Positions 23,940-33,663 of a stretch of 64,000 bases of DNA are shown one piece after another (positions within the stretch are counted from its first letter, which is position 1; every line of letters begins with the position of its first letter). The stretch lies in assembly GCF_015354405.1 (NCBI RefSeq), contig NZ_JADKYP010000014.1:62001-126000 (forward strand). Reading direction: 5' to 3'. Both the position numbers and the translations under genes were made by a program. Source of the DNA: Nocardia sp. BSTN01. GTDB taxonomy: Bacteria; Actinomycetota; Actinomycetes; Mycobacteriales; Mycobacteriaceae. The notes beneath the pieces were generated by a model. That model was given only the letters and a program-made list of their open reading frames with translations, was not told the origin of the DNA and searched no databases.

Positions 23940-25886
23940 CTAGAGGGGCGTGCCGAGCTCCGTCGTGGATGTGGCGGCGACCCGTTCGAGGGCGCGGAGA
24001 TCCTTCTGGATGACTCCGTAGAGCAGGTAGGCGAGGATGAAGCCGATGATGCCGCCGACGCACAGGATGCGGATCGCCCAGATGATGGACTCGATGTCCG
24101 GTGCCGGCAGGAACGTGATCCCGGTGACGCCGATCAGGGGTACGGCGGCGGCTGCGGTCAGGTAGATGCCGGTGCGCCGGGCGAGCCGGCGCAGGTGTTC
24201 GACGTCGGCGGCGTCGGATCGGCCGTGCGCGAGGAAGATCGGGTACAGGAACCGGACCACGTACCAGGTGATCGCGAAATACGGGTAGGCCAGTGCGACC
24301 GCACCGCACACCACCAACGACAGCAGGAAATGCGCGTAGGTGCCGCGCGGAACGCCGCCGGCGACGAGATTCAGCATCACCGGAAACAGCACTCCGCCGG
24401 AGAACCAGAAGACGAAGGCGATGGCGGCCACCCGGTTGCCGAGCCGCAACGCATCGATGCGGGCCCCGGTGAGGACCGAGTCGGGATAGCTACGCCCGTT
24501 GTGCAGTCCGATGGATATCTCGATGAGGTGGCGCGCGGTGTAGAGAATCAGCAGGGTGGCCGCGACGATGGCCAGCGGGTACAGCACCCGGGCCACGTCG
24601 TGGAAGGACTGCTGCACGTCGGGCGTGAGTTTGCCGACGATCAACGTCCTATTGTAGTAGTAGTTGTACCAGGCGGCGGCCAGGTTCGGCACGGCGATCG
24701 CGATCGCGAGAATCGGTATCGGCCACAGCGGCCCGCGCGGCCGGTGGCTGTGTGGTGGTGCGTCGACCAGATCGCGGGCCCGCGGGTCGAGGCAGAGCTC
24801 GAATTGCTGCGCCAGCTCGGCCCCGTTGCTCCAGCGATCGGTGCGCTGCGGCGCCAGGCAGGTCAGCAGCACGCGGCACAGCGAGGCCGGGCAGTCCGCG
24901 GGAAGGTCGTCGAGGAATTGCGGCGCTATCGGACGGCGGCGCATCTCCAGCAGCTGCTCGACCGAACCCTGGGAATCCTTCGCCTCGGCCGGGGGAAACG
25001 GCCGCCGCCCGGTCAGCAGCTCCCACAACATGACCCCGAGTGCGTAGATATCGCTGCGTGTGTCGAGGTCGTCCACCGTGCCGGGCAGCTCCGGGTGGCT
25101 GGCTTCGAGATGTTCGGGCGACATGTAGGCCAGCGACCCGCCGAAGTACGCCACCGGACTGCTGCCCGCGACGTGGTCGCTGAAACTGATATTGAAATCG
25201 GCCAGTTTGGGTGCGGCGTCGGCGGCGAGCAGGACGTTCGCCGGTTTGATGTCGCGGTGCAGCACCCCGCGCCGTTCGGCGTAGGCGAGGGCTTCGGCGA
25301 GCCGGCGTCCGAGCCAGGCCACGGTTTCCGGCCAGGACAGGGCCGCGATCTCGTCCCGTGCGCGACTGCTCGACGTGGGGATCTCGCCCTTGTCCTCCAA
25401 TGCCTCGTCGACGGCGTCCAGCAGCAGCCGGCCGCTGCGCCGCTCCGGTGCCGTCGCGCGGACCCGCGGCAGCACCGAAGCCAGCGTTCCGCCCGGAACG
25501 TATTGCATGTACAGCAGTTTCAGCCCGAGGTCCGGCAGCACCCGCTGGTCGTACACCCGGACGATGTATTCGTAGTCCAGCTGGGCGAGGGTCTGGGGTT
25601 CGATGCCGTGGTCGGCGGAGATCTTCACCGCCACCAGGCGCTGCATCGACCGCTGCCGCGCCAGGAACACCGTGGCGAAGGCTCCGTGCCCCAATTCCAG
25701 CAGCAGATCGAAATCGTCGATCCGGCCGCCGGGTTCGAGGTCGGTGCCCGGCGCGGCCGCGTTCGGCTGCGGCCCGATCGTGCCGGTGGATTCCTCGGGG
25801 TCGGCGGGTTGCCGGGCAGTGTTCACCGTCCGATCGGCCAACGGGTCGAAGGCGGCGGTGGCATCGCCTTCCGGTCGAGCGCCCAT
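23940..25886 (-). CDS. Membrane-bound Ser/Thr protein kinase
   Basis: 648 residues. The Hanks-type kinase domain covers about residues 55-370: ELGHGAFATVFLAR (glycine loop), VAVKIS (ATP lysine), HRDIKPANVLL (catalytic loop), then ADFN in place of DFG, and SDIYALGVMLWELLTGRRPF. The C-terminal 250 residues hold about six transmembrane helices, unlike the single-helix PknB layout. There are no PASTA or other sensor repeats. The asparagine in the DFG position is seen in some actinobacterial and planctomycete kinases, so activity is likely. Substrate and signal are unknown. Confidence 0.85.
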   Translation of the reverse strand: MGARPEGDATAAFDPLADRTVNTARQPADPEESTGTIGPQPNAAAPGTDLEPGGRIDDFDLLLELGHGAFATVFLARQRSMQRLVAVKISADHGIEPQTLAQLDYEYIVRVYDQRVLPDLGLKLLYMQYVPGGTLASVLPRVRATAPERRSGRLLLDAVDEALEDKGEIPTSSSRARDEIAALSWPETVAWLGRRLAEALAYAERRGVLHRDIKPANVLLAADAAPKLADFNISFSDHVAGSSPVAYFGGSLAYMSPEHLEASHPELPGTVDDLDTRSDIYALGVMLWELLTGRRPFPPAEAKDSQGSVEQLLEMRRRPIAPQFLDDLPADCPASLCRVLLTCLAPQRTDRWSNGAELAQQFELCLDPRARDLVDAPPHSHRPRGPLWPIPILAIAIAVPNLAAAWYNYYYNRTLIVGKLTPDVQQSFHDVARVLYPLAIVAATLLILYTARHLIEISIGLHNGRSYPDSVLTGARIDALRLGNRVAAIAFVFWFSGGVLFPVMLNLVAGGVPRGTYAHFLLSLVVCGAVALAYPYFAITWYVVRFLYPIFLAHGRSDAADVEHLRRLARRTGIYLTAAAAVPLIGVTGITFLPAPDIESIIWAIRILCVGGIIGFILAYLLYGVIQKDLRALERVAATSTTELGTPL

Positions 25887-26029
25887 GTGCTGGTCACTCC
25901 GGGATGAGACGTCGAGACATGGTGAATTTTATCGCGCTCCGGGTCTCGCACCGGGGTCTCGAAGGGGATGGGCAGGGGGTTATCCGGCAGCGATCTTTCC
26001 GCATCTCGAGGATTCGGATTCCACCCAGG

Positions 26030-26055
26030 TCGACCGGCGCGCCGTGGCCGGTCGA
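26030..26055. promoter_or_regulatory. Inverted repeat in the kinase/pentapeptide gap
   Basis: TCGACCGGC and GCCGGTCGA are perfect 9-bp arms separated by 8 bp. A half-copy (CGACCGG) recurs about 40 bp downstream between two TTATA-containing patches that could serve as -10 boxes for the pentapeptide gene. The 272-bp gap between the divergent genes holds no other feature I can support. Confidence 0.35.
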
Positions 26056-26158
26056 TTACTTTTCGGTGACGATCGTTATAGCGGATGTCGACCGGTTATA
26101 CCGTCGTTACAGCGAGTGAAGAGCTTTTCTGGGCGTTGCAGGCGTTTAGGAGGTTCGA

Positions 26159-27091
26159 ATGGTAGTGCTCGTACAACGCCGGCCGGCACCGGTGGCCGCG
26201 GCGGCGAATCTATTGCTCGACAGTGAAGCGAATTCGGCAGATTCTTTTCGGCGCAAGCGTTTTCGGTGGCCGTGGCAGCTGGCGGACATGTTCGTTTCGG
26301 CGGCGGCGCAACTGTATGTCGGTGAGGCGAAGGCGCAGGTTTCCGCCGTGCACACACTGGCCGACGTCGCTGACGCTTCCGCGTCCACGCCACGCCAGCA
26401 GTGCGTGGACGTACTCTGCGGATATCTGCGTCTGCCCCGGGCGGTCGGCCGGCTCGGCGCATACGACCGGACGGTTCGCCGGACCATCGCGTCGGTCATC
26501 GCCGAGCACCTGCGCCGCGGTGCGCGCCGGAGCTGGTCGCGCGCGGCATTCGATTTTCGCAATGCCCGGTTCGAAGACGCCGATTTCACCGACGCCGTTT
26601 TCGATGGCCCCGCGATATTCGAAGGCGCGGATCTGGCGGGTATCACCCGATTCGACCGCGCCACCTTTTCGGCGGACACCCATTTCCAGGACGCGACCTT
26701 CGACACGGTGTGGTTCCGGGAGGCGGTGTTCACCGATTCCGCCCGATTCTTCGGGGCGCGATTCGCGCGGGCCCGATTCGACGGAACGACCTTCCGCGGC
26801 AGCGCCCAATTTCCCCTGGCAATCTTCGCCGGCGACGCGCGATTCCATCGGGCGGCATTTCGTGGCGGGGCGTACTTCGACAGCGCCCAGTTTCGCGGCC
26901 ACGCCGACTTCGGCGCGGCCGGCTTCACCGGACCGGCCCGGTTCGACGGGGCCGCGTTCACCGTCGACAGCTCGTTCGAACGCGCCCGATTCCACGACCT
27001 GATCCCCTCGGAAGAGCCGCCTGCCGGGTGGTTCACCGCACCGGGCCCGCACGAGGTCGCCCACCGGGTGCCGGTGGCCGCATGCCGGTAA
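26159..27091 (+). CDS. Pentapeptide-repeat protein
   Basis: 310 residues. Residues 1-125 are a helical lead (FVSAAAQLYVGEAKAQVSAV, then VIAEHLRRG). Residues 130-285 are about 30 pentapeptide repeats in which every fifth residue is Phe or Leu (ARFEDADFTDAVF, DGTTFRGSAQF, RGGAYFDSAQF), which would form a right-handed quadrilateral beta-helix. Such proteins can mimic DNA or act as scaffolds. An ideal AGGAGG lies 5 bases before the ATG. The N-terminal region resembles that of other actinobacterial pentapeptide proteins with a membrane-proximal segment. Confidence 0.85.
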   Translation: MVVLVQRRPAPVAAAANLLLDSEANSADSFRRKRFRWPWQLADMFVSAAAQLYVGEAKAQVSAVHTLADVADASASTPRQQCVDVLCGYLRLPRAVGRLGAYDRTVRRTIASVIAEHLRRGARRSWSRAAFDFRNARFEDADFTDAVFDGPAIFEGADLAGITRFDRATFSADTHFQDATFDTVWFREAVFTDSARFFGARFARARFDGTTFRGSAQFPLAIFAGDARFHRAAFRGGAYFDSAQFRGHADFGAAGFTGPARFDGAAFTVDSSFERARFHDLIPSEEPPAGWFTAPGPHEVAHRVPVAACR

Positions 27092-27209
27092 CCGCACCGC
27101 GTCGGCGGCGGAAACAATCGGCCCCGCTCAGGCCGCCGGTTTCGCGGTTGACCGCCGCAATCCTGGGTAGTAGCTCGGACGACGGTACTCGTACGGGCTT
27201 GGAGGTCCG

Positions 27210-30200
27210 GTGTTTCAGGCATTGATCGGTGTGGTGTCGGGGGTCGGCCGGACGGGGACGGCTCTCATCGGCGGCTCCGCGCGGCTGCCCGTGCGGGTGG
27301 TGACCGCGGGGCAGACCGCGCTGCGGCTGACGGAAGTCGCCGACGATATCGCCGGGCAGTTGCAGCGCGAGGTCCGCTCGTTGCTGAACCCGGCGCTGCG
27401 CCGGGACGGGAGACGGATCGCCGCCGTCGAGGATCGTGTGGTCGTCGAAGTGCGGGGCCTGTGTTCGGAGCGGAGCGAGCAGGTCGCTGAGGCCGTGCAC
27501 CGGCGCGTGGGTTCGCTGCCGGGTGTGCGCTGGATGCGGGTGAACGCGGTGACCGGGGATGTGGTCGCCGCGGTGCGCGACGATGGAGCGGTGCCCGGAC
27601 TGGTGGACGCGATCGCCGCCGCCGAGGAGGACGTCGGCGTCGCCGACACCGTCTGGGACCCGAGTGCCGAACATCCCGCCGATCTGGAACCTGTTGTCTC
27701 GGCGGCGATTTCGCTGGCCGGGGACCTGCTCTCCGCCGGCGTCACCTTCGTCGGAGCAGTCATTCCCGGCCGCAACGGCGTGGAGACGCTGCAGTCGCTG
27801 GTCGCGCTGGCCGACTCCCAGCCCCGCATCCGGCGGCTGCTGGAACAGCGCCTCGGCCGGGCCCGCACCGATCTTGTGCTCACCACCGCGAACGCGCTGG
27901 CCCAGGCCGCCGGCGACAGCCCCGCGAACGTCCTGGTCGATGCGCTGCATCGGGCGTTGGCCGTCACCGAACACGGTGTGCGCCATGCCCGGTGGCGGTT
28001 GTGGGAGGTCGAACACGGTCACCGCCGGGCCCGCGACATCCTGCAGTCCCCGCCGCATCGGGAGCGTCCGGTCGAACTGCCGCCCGGCCCGGTCGAGCGG
28101 TGCGCGGACGAGGCCTCGGCCGCCGCGACCGCCGGAGCCGCTGCCGTGGCCGCGGGCCAGGGACTGTCGTCGGTGGGGCGGGCGTTGTCGCTCGCGGCGC
28201 CGAAGGCCGCGCGGGCCAGCCGGGAGAGTTTCGCGGCGACCGTATCGACGCTGCTGGCCACATCCGGCGTGCTGACGATGGATCCGTCGGTGTGGCGGCG
28301 GCTCGATCGATTGAGCGCTCTGGTGATCGACGGCACCGTGCTGTATGGAAGCGGACGCTTGGTGCTCGATGCCGAAACCCGTGAATCCGACCCGGGGAAT
28401 GCCGAGAAGCCGGCGCCGGACTGGACCACGGCCCAGGTGTGGAACGCCGCTCAGCGACTGTTGTGGTCGGGACCGGACGCCGCCGCGGCGACGCCGGATA
28501 CCGGCGATCTCCGGCTGCGACCGGACCCGGATCGCAATCCCGGCGACTCGATTCCCGGTTGGTACGACGTGTGTGACGGCACGGACGTGCTGGGCCGGGT
28601 CCTGGTCGGCCGCGAACTCGATCCGCGTGCGCGGACGCTGATGCTCACCGCCCGGGCCTCGGGCTTGAAGGTGGTGGTGCGCGGACAGCGTGATGCGTTC
28701 GAATTGCGCTCGCTGGCAGACGAATTCGTCGAGCGGGAAGGGTCGGCGGCGGAGCTGGTCTGCCGGTTGCAGTCCGACGGACATGCGGTGGGGCTGGTCG
28801 CCACCGATTCCGCCGGGGATCTGAACTGCGCGGATGTCGCCATCGGTGTGAGCCGGATCAGCGCCGTCGAGGTCGAGGCGATGCCGTGGGCGGCCGATGT
28901 GGTCTGCGGCGATCTCGATCAGGTCATGCGGGTGCTGCTGACGGTGGCTCCCGCCCGCCACGTCAGCGAACGCGGCCGCGTCCTGGCGCTCTCGGCGTGT
29001 TCGCTCGCGGGTCTGCTGCTGGCCGCCGGTCGCTCACGTGACGCGTGGCCGGTCACCGCGGCGCAGGCCAGCGGCCTGTTGCAGGGTACGTGGGCGGGTA
29101 TGCAGGCCGCCCGCGGCCGGCTCCCGGAGTCGGGCGCACCGCTGGTTCCCTGGCACAGTCTCGAACCCGACGAAGTGCTGACGCGGTTGCCGGAGCCCGA
29201 ACGCGGCGAACCGGCTCCCACGCGCTCGTGGACCGCGCCGCTCACTCGCATTCCCGCGCAGCTGTCCCCGGCGATGCGCTTCCTCGCCACCGTGCGCCGC
29301 GAGCTGGCCGATCCGCTCACCCCGATTCTCGGTGTCGGCGCCGCGGCCTCCGCCGTGCTGGGCTCGCCCGGCGACGCGGCGCTGGTGGCCGGCGTGGTGG
29401 CGGTCAATGCCGTGGTGTCGGCGTTGCAGCGCCAACGCGCCGAGAACGCGCTGCGCGACCTGATCGCGCACGAGGCGATCACCGGTCGCCGCGTCGAGCG
29501 CACCGCGCTCGACCATGATCCCGAGCCGCCGAGCGAATCGGTGCCCGGTACGGCCCTGATGGTCGGTGACGTGATCGCGCTGCGCACCGGCGACGTCGTT
29601 CCGGCGGATGCGCGGCTGCTGCGAGCCGAAGACCTGGAAGTCGACGAGTCGGCCCTGACCGGCGAATCGGTCACGGTGCCCAAGCACAGTCCCGCCACGC
29701 CCGGTGCGGACCTCAATCACCGGCGCTGCATGGTGTACGAGGCCAGCACGATCGTCAACGGCGCCGCGGTGGCCGTGGTGGTCGCGGTGGGATCCGATAC
29801 CGAGACCAACCGCGCCGCGGCCGTCGCGGTGCCGCCGCGCCTGGGGGGAGTGCAGGCGCAGCTGCGTGCGCTCAGCGATCAGGCACTGCCGCTGACACTG
29901 GGCGGCGGATCGCTGGTCACGGCGCTGGGATGGTTGCGAGGCCAGCGCATCCGCGGGGCCATCGCCGATGGGGTGGCGGTCGCGACCGCCGCTGTGCCGG
30001 AAGGACTTCCGCTCGTCGCGACGGTGGCGCAGCTGGCGGTCGCCCGGCGCCTGTCTCGCCACGGTCTGCTGGTGCGGGCCAGCCGGACGGTGGAGGCCCT
30101 GGGCCGGGTGAACACCATCTGTTTCGACAAGACCGGAACGCTCACCTTCGGTCGCCTGCGGCTGACGACGTTGGCCGACCTCGAGCATCAGTGGTCGCCC

Positions 30201-31832
30201 GAGGACGACGACGCGCGCGCCCGCCGGTTGCTGCGGGCCGCGGCCCACGCCTGCCCCGATCCGGACGACGGCCCGATCGTGCACGCCACCGATCAGGCGG
30301 TGCTCGACGCCGCCGAGCGGCTCGATCGGGACGAGCGCTGGGATACGGTCGAGGAACTGCCCTTCGAATCGAATCGCGGATACGCCGCGACGCTGGGTCA
30401 GACGCGGCGGCGGCACTGGCGGCTGATCGTGAAGGGGGCGCCGGAGATCGTGCTCGCCCGCTGCACCGCGATCCGGACCCGGCGCGACGGTGCCGATCAC
30501 GACGAACCGATGTCCGCCGACCATCGGCGGGCGGCCGACCGCATGATTCATCGCATGGCCGAACGCGGGCTGCGGGTGCTGGTCGTCGCCCGCCGCGATC
30601 TGTCCGCGGCGCCGGGGGATGTGGTGAGCGCGGTGGAGAAGCTCACCCTGCTCGGCTTCATCGGGCTCGCCGATACCGCGCGTCCGCAGGCGCGGCCACT
30701 CGTCGGTGCGTTGCAGCGCAACGATATTCGCGTGCGGATGATCACCGGCGACCATCCGGTCACCGCCGCCGCGATCGCCGCCGATCTGGGGATCGACGCC
30801 GATCCGGTGGTGACCGGAAGCGATCTGGCCGAACTCGACGATGCCGCGCAGTCGGAGCTCATCGCGCGCAGTAGTGTCTTCGCCCGCGTCAGCCCGCAGC
30901 AGAAGGTCCGCATCGTCACCACTCTGCAGCGGCGCGGCGAGGTGGTGGCGATGGCCGGTGACGGCGGCAACGACGCGGCCGCGATCCGCACCGCCGATGT
31001 CGGCATCGGACTCACCGCGCAGGGGTCGACCGCCGCCCGCAATGCCGCCGATCTGGTGCTGACCGATCCCGACCCGCTGGTGCTGCTGCACGCGCTGATC
31101 GAGGGGCGCGGCATGTGGCGGCGCGTCAGCGATGCGGTCGGCATCCTGGTCGGCGGCAATGCCGGTGAGGTCGCGTTCACTGTCCTCGGCACCGCGCTCG
31201 CGGGCCGGGCCCCGCTGGGCACCCGACAGTTCCTGCTGGTCAACATGCTCACCGACATGTTCCCGGCGATGGCCGTGGCGCTGTCGACCGAGCGGTCCGG
31301 CGACGAGGAGCCCACCGGCCATCAGGAACGCGCCGATCTGCTCGCCGAACAGCTCGCCGCGCGGCCGCGCACCGATATCGCCGCGGATCTGCGCCGCACG
31401 ATCGTGATCCGCGGTTCCACCACCGCGGCCGCCTCGACCGTAGCGTGGTCGATCGCCCGCTGGACCGGTACCGAACGCCGGGCGGCGACCGTCGCCCTGG
31501 TCGCGCTGGTGGGCACCCAGCTCGGGCAGACGGTCCTCGCCGCACGCCACAGTCCACAGGTCTGGCTCACCGCGGCAGGTAGCGCGGCGTTCCTGGGCAC
31601 GGTCGTCATGACGCCCGGACTGTCGACGTATTTCGGTTGCCGCCCCCTCGGCCCGGTCGGCTGGGCCACCGCGCTCACCTCGGCGGCGACCGCGACCGCC
31701 GCCGGCGCCCTCCTGCCCTCCCGCCGCCCGACCGAGCCGGGACAACCCACTGTCGCCCCGGGACACAGCGAATTCGCGGAGGACCGCGAGTACGTGGTGG
31801 ACATCGAAAGTGTTGGAGTGCAACACTCTTGA
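27210..31832 (+). CDS. ctpI: CtpI-type giant P-type cation ATPase
   Basis: 1540 residues. The C-terminal half (from about 690) is a complete P-type ATPase: TGES (about 817), AAVPEGLP in the ion-binding helix (P2-like), DKTGTLTF with the phosphorylated Asp at about 973, KGAPE and GDGGNDAAAI. The N-terminal 600 residues include a heavy-metal-like alpha/beta domain (about 60-130) and a degenerate phosphorylation domain (about 365-550: VIDGTVLYGSGR where DKTGT would be, and DSAGDLNCADVAIGV). M. tuberculosis CtpI (about 1630 residues) is of this build. The ion is unknown; Ca2+ or Mg2+ is plausible from the PEGLP motif. GTG start with GGAGG 4 bases upstream. Confidence 0.88.
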   Translation: MFQALIGVVSGVGRTGTALIGGSARLPVRVVTAGQTALRLTEVADDIAGQLQREVRSLLNPALRRDGRRIAAVEDRVVVEVRGLCSERSEQVAEAVHRRVGSLPGVRWMRVNAVTGDVVAAVRDDGAVPGLVDAIAAAEEDVGVADTVWDPSAEHPADLEPVVSAAISLAGDLLSAGVTFVGAVIPGRNGVETLQSLVALADSQPRIRRLLEQRLGRARTDLVLTTANALAQAAGDSPANVLVDALHRALAVTEHGVRHARWRLWEVEHGHRRARDILQSPPHRERPVELPPGPVERCADEASAAATAGAAAVAAGQGLSSVGRALSLAAPKAARASRESFAATVSTLLATSGVLTMDPSVWRRLDRLSALVIDGTVLYGSGRLVLDAETRESDPGNAEKPAPDWTTAQVWNAAQRLLWSGPDAAAATPDTGDLRLRPDPDRNPGDSIPGWYDVCDGTDVLGRVLVGRELDPRARTLMLTARASGLKVVVRGQRDAFELRSLADEFVEREGSAAELVCRLQSDGHAVGLVATDSAGDLNCADVAIGVSRISAVEVEAMPWAADVVCGDLDQVMRVLLTVAPARHVSERGRVLALSACSLAGLLLAAGRSRDAWPVTAAQASGLLQGTWAGMQAARGRLPESGAPLVPWHSLEPDEVLTRLPEPERGEPAPTRSWTAPLTRIPAQLSPAMRFLATVRRELADPLTPILGVGAAASAVLGSPGDAALVAGVVAVNAVVSALQRQRAENALRDLIAHEAITGRRVERTALDHDPEPPSESVPGTALMVGDVIALRTGDVVPADARLLRAEDLEVDESALTGESVTVPKHSPATPGADLNHRRCMVYEASTIVNGAAVAVVVAVGSDTETNRAAAVAVPPRLGGVQAQLRALSDQALPLTLGGGSLVTALGWLRGQRIRGAIADGVAVATAAVPEGLPLVATVAQLAVARRLSRHGLLVRASRTVEALGRVNTICFDKTGTLTFGRLRLTTLADLEHQWSPEDDDARARRLLRAAAHACPDPDDGPIVHATDQAVLDAAERLDRDERWDTVEELPFESNRGYAATLGQTRRRHWRLIVKGAPEIVLARCTAIRTRRDGADHDEPMSADHRRAADRMIHRMAERGLRVLVVARRDLSAAPGDVVSAVEKLTLLGFIGLADTARPQARPLVGALQRNDIRVRMITGDHPVTAAAIAADLGIDADPVVTGSDLAELDDAAQSELIARSSVFARVSPQQKVRIVTTLQRRGEVVAMAGDGGNDAAAIRTADVGIGLTAQGSTAARNAADLVLTDPDPLVLLHALIEGRGMWRRVSDAVGILVGGNAGEVAFTVLGTALAGRAPLGTRQFLLVNMLTDMFPAMAVALSTERSGDEEPTGHQERADLLAEQLAARPRTDIAADLRRTIVIRGSTTAAASTVAWSIARWTGTERRAATVALVALVGTQLGQTVLAARHSPQVWLTAAGSAAFLGTVVMTPGLSTYFGCRPLGPVGWATALTSAATATAAGALLPSRRPTEPGQPTVAPGHSEFAEDREYVVDIESVGVQHS

Positions 31833-32043
31833 CAGGCGGTCGGCGCGTGGGACCGCTGCCGGACGCCATTGAACTCCTACGGCGATTCGATTCCGGAGGT
31901 AGAAGAAGGCGCGGGCAATAATTTGGCCGAACCGCCTCGCCGCTCCCAAGTTCGCTCAGACGCCCGACGGCGAGGACGCTAGGCCGTCGAACATGGTGCC
32001 GTTGTTCGGCCGGCGCTCAGCAGTGGACCCAAGGCGGGGTGTG

Positions 32044-32388
32044 TCAGCCGTCCTCACCGTCGGTTTCCAGCGCTGCTGGAGTGTCCTTCGGTGAGACCGG
32101 AGCAGCAGCGACAGGCGCGCCCAGCCCGATCCCGTCCAGCGCCTCATGTAGGCGACCACGCAGCTTGTGTTTAACCTCGTCGACCGCCTGGTTGTACGCC
32201 AACTGTGCAGCTGCACCGCCTGCATGTCCTGCCGCGCGATAGCCGCCCCACGAATCAACGATGCGATAGCCGCCTCCCGTGGGATCGATCCGCACCACCC
32301 AGAAGATCTTGCCGTACTTACGTACGGTCCAGTACGTGCCATCCGCCGTGTAGTTCCGATAACCGCTCGGCCGTGATTTCACTGTCAT
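32044..32388 (-). CDS. Small protein paired with an XRE regulator
   Basis: About 114 residues starting MTVKSRPSGYRNYTADG. It has an aromatic, repeat-like first half (YWTVRKYGKIFWVVRIDP, YRIVDSWGGYRAAGHAGG) and a helical second half (AAQLAYNQAVDEVKHKL). Unrecognised. A longer frame from 32451 overlaps the upstream gene but has no ribosome site. It follows the XRE gene by 49 bp, so it is probably its operon partner. Confidence 0.5.
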   Translation of the reverse strand: MTVKSRPSGYRNYTADGTYWTVRKYGKIFWVVRIDPTGGGYRIVDSWGGYRAAGHAGGAAAQLAYNQAVDEVKHKLRGRLHEALDGIGLGAPVAAAPVSPKDTPAALETDGEDG

Positions 32389-32437
32389 ACCCCGCATAGT
32401 CTCATCAATCAAGTTGGGGGACAGCGGTTTGCGTCTC

Positions 32438-33619
32438 TCAGAGTTGCACACCGAGCCAGGAGGCGAATCCGCTGAGGCTGTTGGTCTGTCGGCGTTGTAC
32501 CGCAGCGATTCCGTAGACCGTCTCTCGCACAGACGGGTGTAGGCGCGTCTGCTGTGGGGCCACCCGCCGCGCCCGATTCAATGCGTCCAGCGCTCGGTCC
32601 GGTTTGCCGATCATCAGCCATGCGCGGCTCACGTCTTGCCAGTGGTGCCCCGCACGCGGCGGTGCGATGTCTTCAGGAAGCACGAGGGACGAGCCTTCCC
32701 GCGCGGCCCTGTCGGGATCGCCGGCCTCCAATGCCACTGCTACAGAATGAATCCCCACATTCGCCGGGCCGAACAACGTTCCGTACAGGTCGGATTCGCC
32801 AGGCATCGCCGGGGCAAGACGTCGCGCGTGCTCGATGTGTTCGGCGGCCGTATCGGGACGGATGCCTCGGGCGGCCACAATCGCCCCGCACAGGTGCGCG
32901 TATCCGCGTACGGCGTTCGCAGCTTCGCTGTCGCCTTCAATTCCGTCGAGCGCGTCCTCAATCAGTCGGAGTCCGATGTCGTTCCCATCGTGGTACATGA
33001 GGACCCGCGCCCGCTTGACCTTGGCTTGCGCCTCGTACAGAGGATCATCTGCCAACTCGGCAGCCCATTCGAGTCGGTCGAGCACAGTAGGGGCGAGCTG
33101 AATGAAGCCGAACCTCCGGCACAGCCGTTCGGTCGTCACGTACGCAGCGCACAACAGCGAGAACACCGCCCCGCGCTCGTCTTCACGGGCCTCGCGCAGC
33201 GCCCCGTACAAGAGGCGAAGCAGACCCGGCATGCGCGCGAGTGCCAGGCGACCCCTGTCATTGCGATAGGCAAGGTCCACAGCGGCCATCTCGGCGGCAA
33301 GCTCGGTCAGCGATGGTGGTTCGACGGCACGCACGTACCTCCCCTCCGCAAGCACGGCGCGCAAATCGGCCAGCCCCTGTAGCGGCCCGTCCTCTTCGAT
33401 GAGGTCGCGGTACGGCGCACCGATCAGCCGCTCGGGCTCCACACGTAGAGCGCGCGCAGCGGCAGCCAAGAACGCCGGGCTCGCTGGTTCCCGGCCTTGT
33501 TCTACCGCCTTGACCATCGCCAGGCTGTAGCTCGCGCGATCGGCCAATTGCCGCTGGCTCAGACCCGCGATTTTCCGCTCAGCCGCAATGATCTGTCCGG
33601 CGTGGTCCGAAGGACTCAT
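32438..33619 (-). CDS. XRE-type regulator with TPR-like helices
   Basis: 393 residues. The N-terminal helix-turn-helix is seen in IIAAERKIAGLSQRQLADRA...AMVKAVEQGREPASPAFLAA. The remaining 300 residues are helical repeats (LRLIEDALDGIEGDSEAANAV, AAEHIEHARRLAPAM, SRAWLMIGKPDRALDALNRAR) of the kind seen in actinobacterial developmental and peptide-sensing regulators. The ATG at 33619 is used because the upstream extension has no homology. Its third-position G+C bias is visibly weaker than its neighbours', suggesting acquired DNA. Confidence 0.75.
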   Translation of the reverse strand: MSPSDHAGQIIAAERKIAGLSQRQLADRASYSLAMVKAVEQGREPASPAFLAAAARALRVEPERLIGAPYRDLIEEDGPLQGLADLRAVLAEGRYVRAVEPPSLTELAAEMAAVDLAYRNDRGRLALARMPGLLRLLYGALREAREDERGAVFSLLCAAYVTTERLCRRFGFIQLAPTVLDRLEWAAELADDPLYEAQAKVKRARVLMYHDGNDIGLRLIEDALDGIEGDSEAANAVRGYAHLCGAIVAARGIRPDTAAEHIEHARRLAPAMPGESDLYGTLFGPANVGIHSVAVALEAGDPDRAAREGSSLVLPEDIAPPRAGHHWQDVSRAWLMIGKPDRALDALNRARRVAPQQTRLHPSVRETVYGIAAVQRRQTNSLSGFASWLGVQL

Positions 33620-33663
33620 GGCTCCAGGGTATCGGGGAAATGGCGATGACCCCTCGACACCAG

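Noticed and set aside
23877-25907. 676-codon plus-strand frame over the kinase
   Set aside because: Antisense to the kinase; composition is shadow-like.
31809-31827. Hairpin AGTGTTG-N5-CAACACT at the end of the ATPase gene as terminator
   Set aside because: It lies inside the coding region just before the stop and is short and A/T-containing; function is uncertain.
29034-31949. 971-codon minus-strand frame over the P-type ATPase
   Set aside because: Antisense to the conserved ATPase core; translation looks random and Arg/Gly/His-rich.
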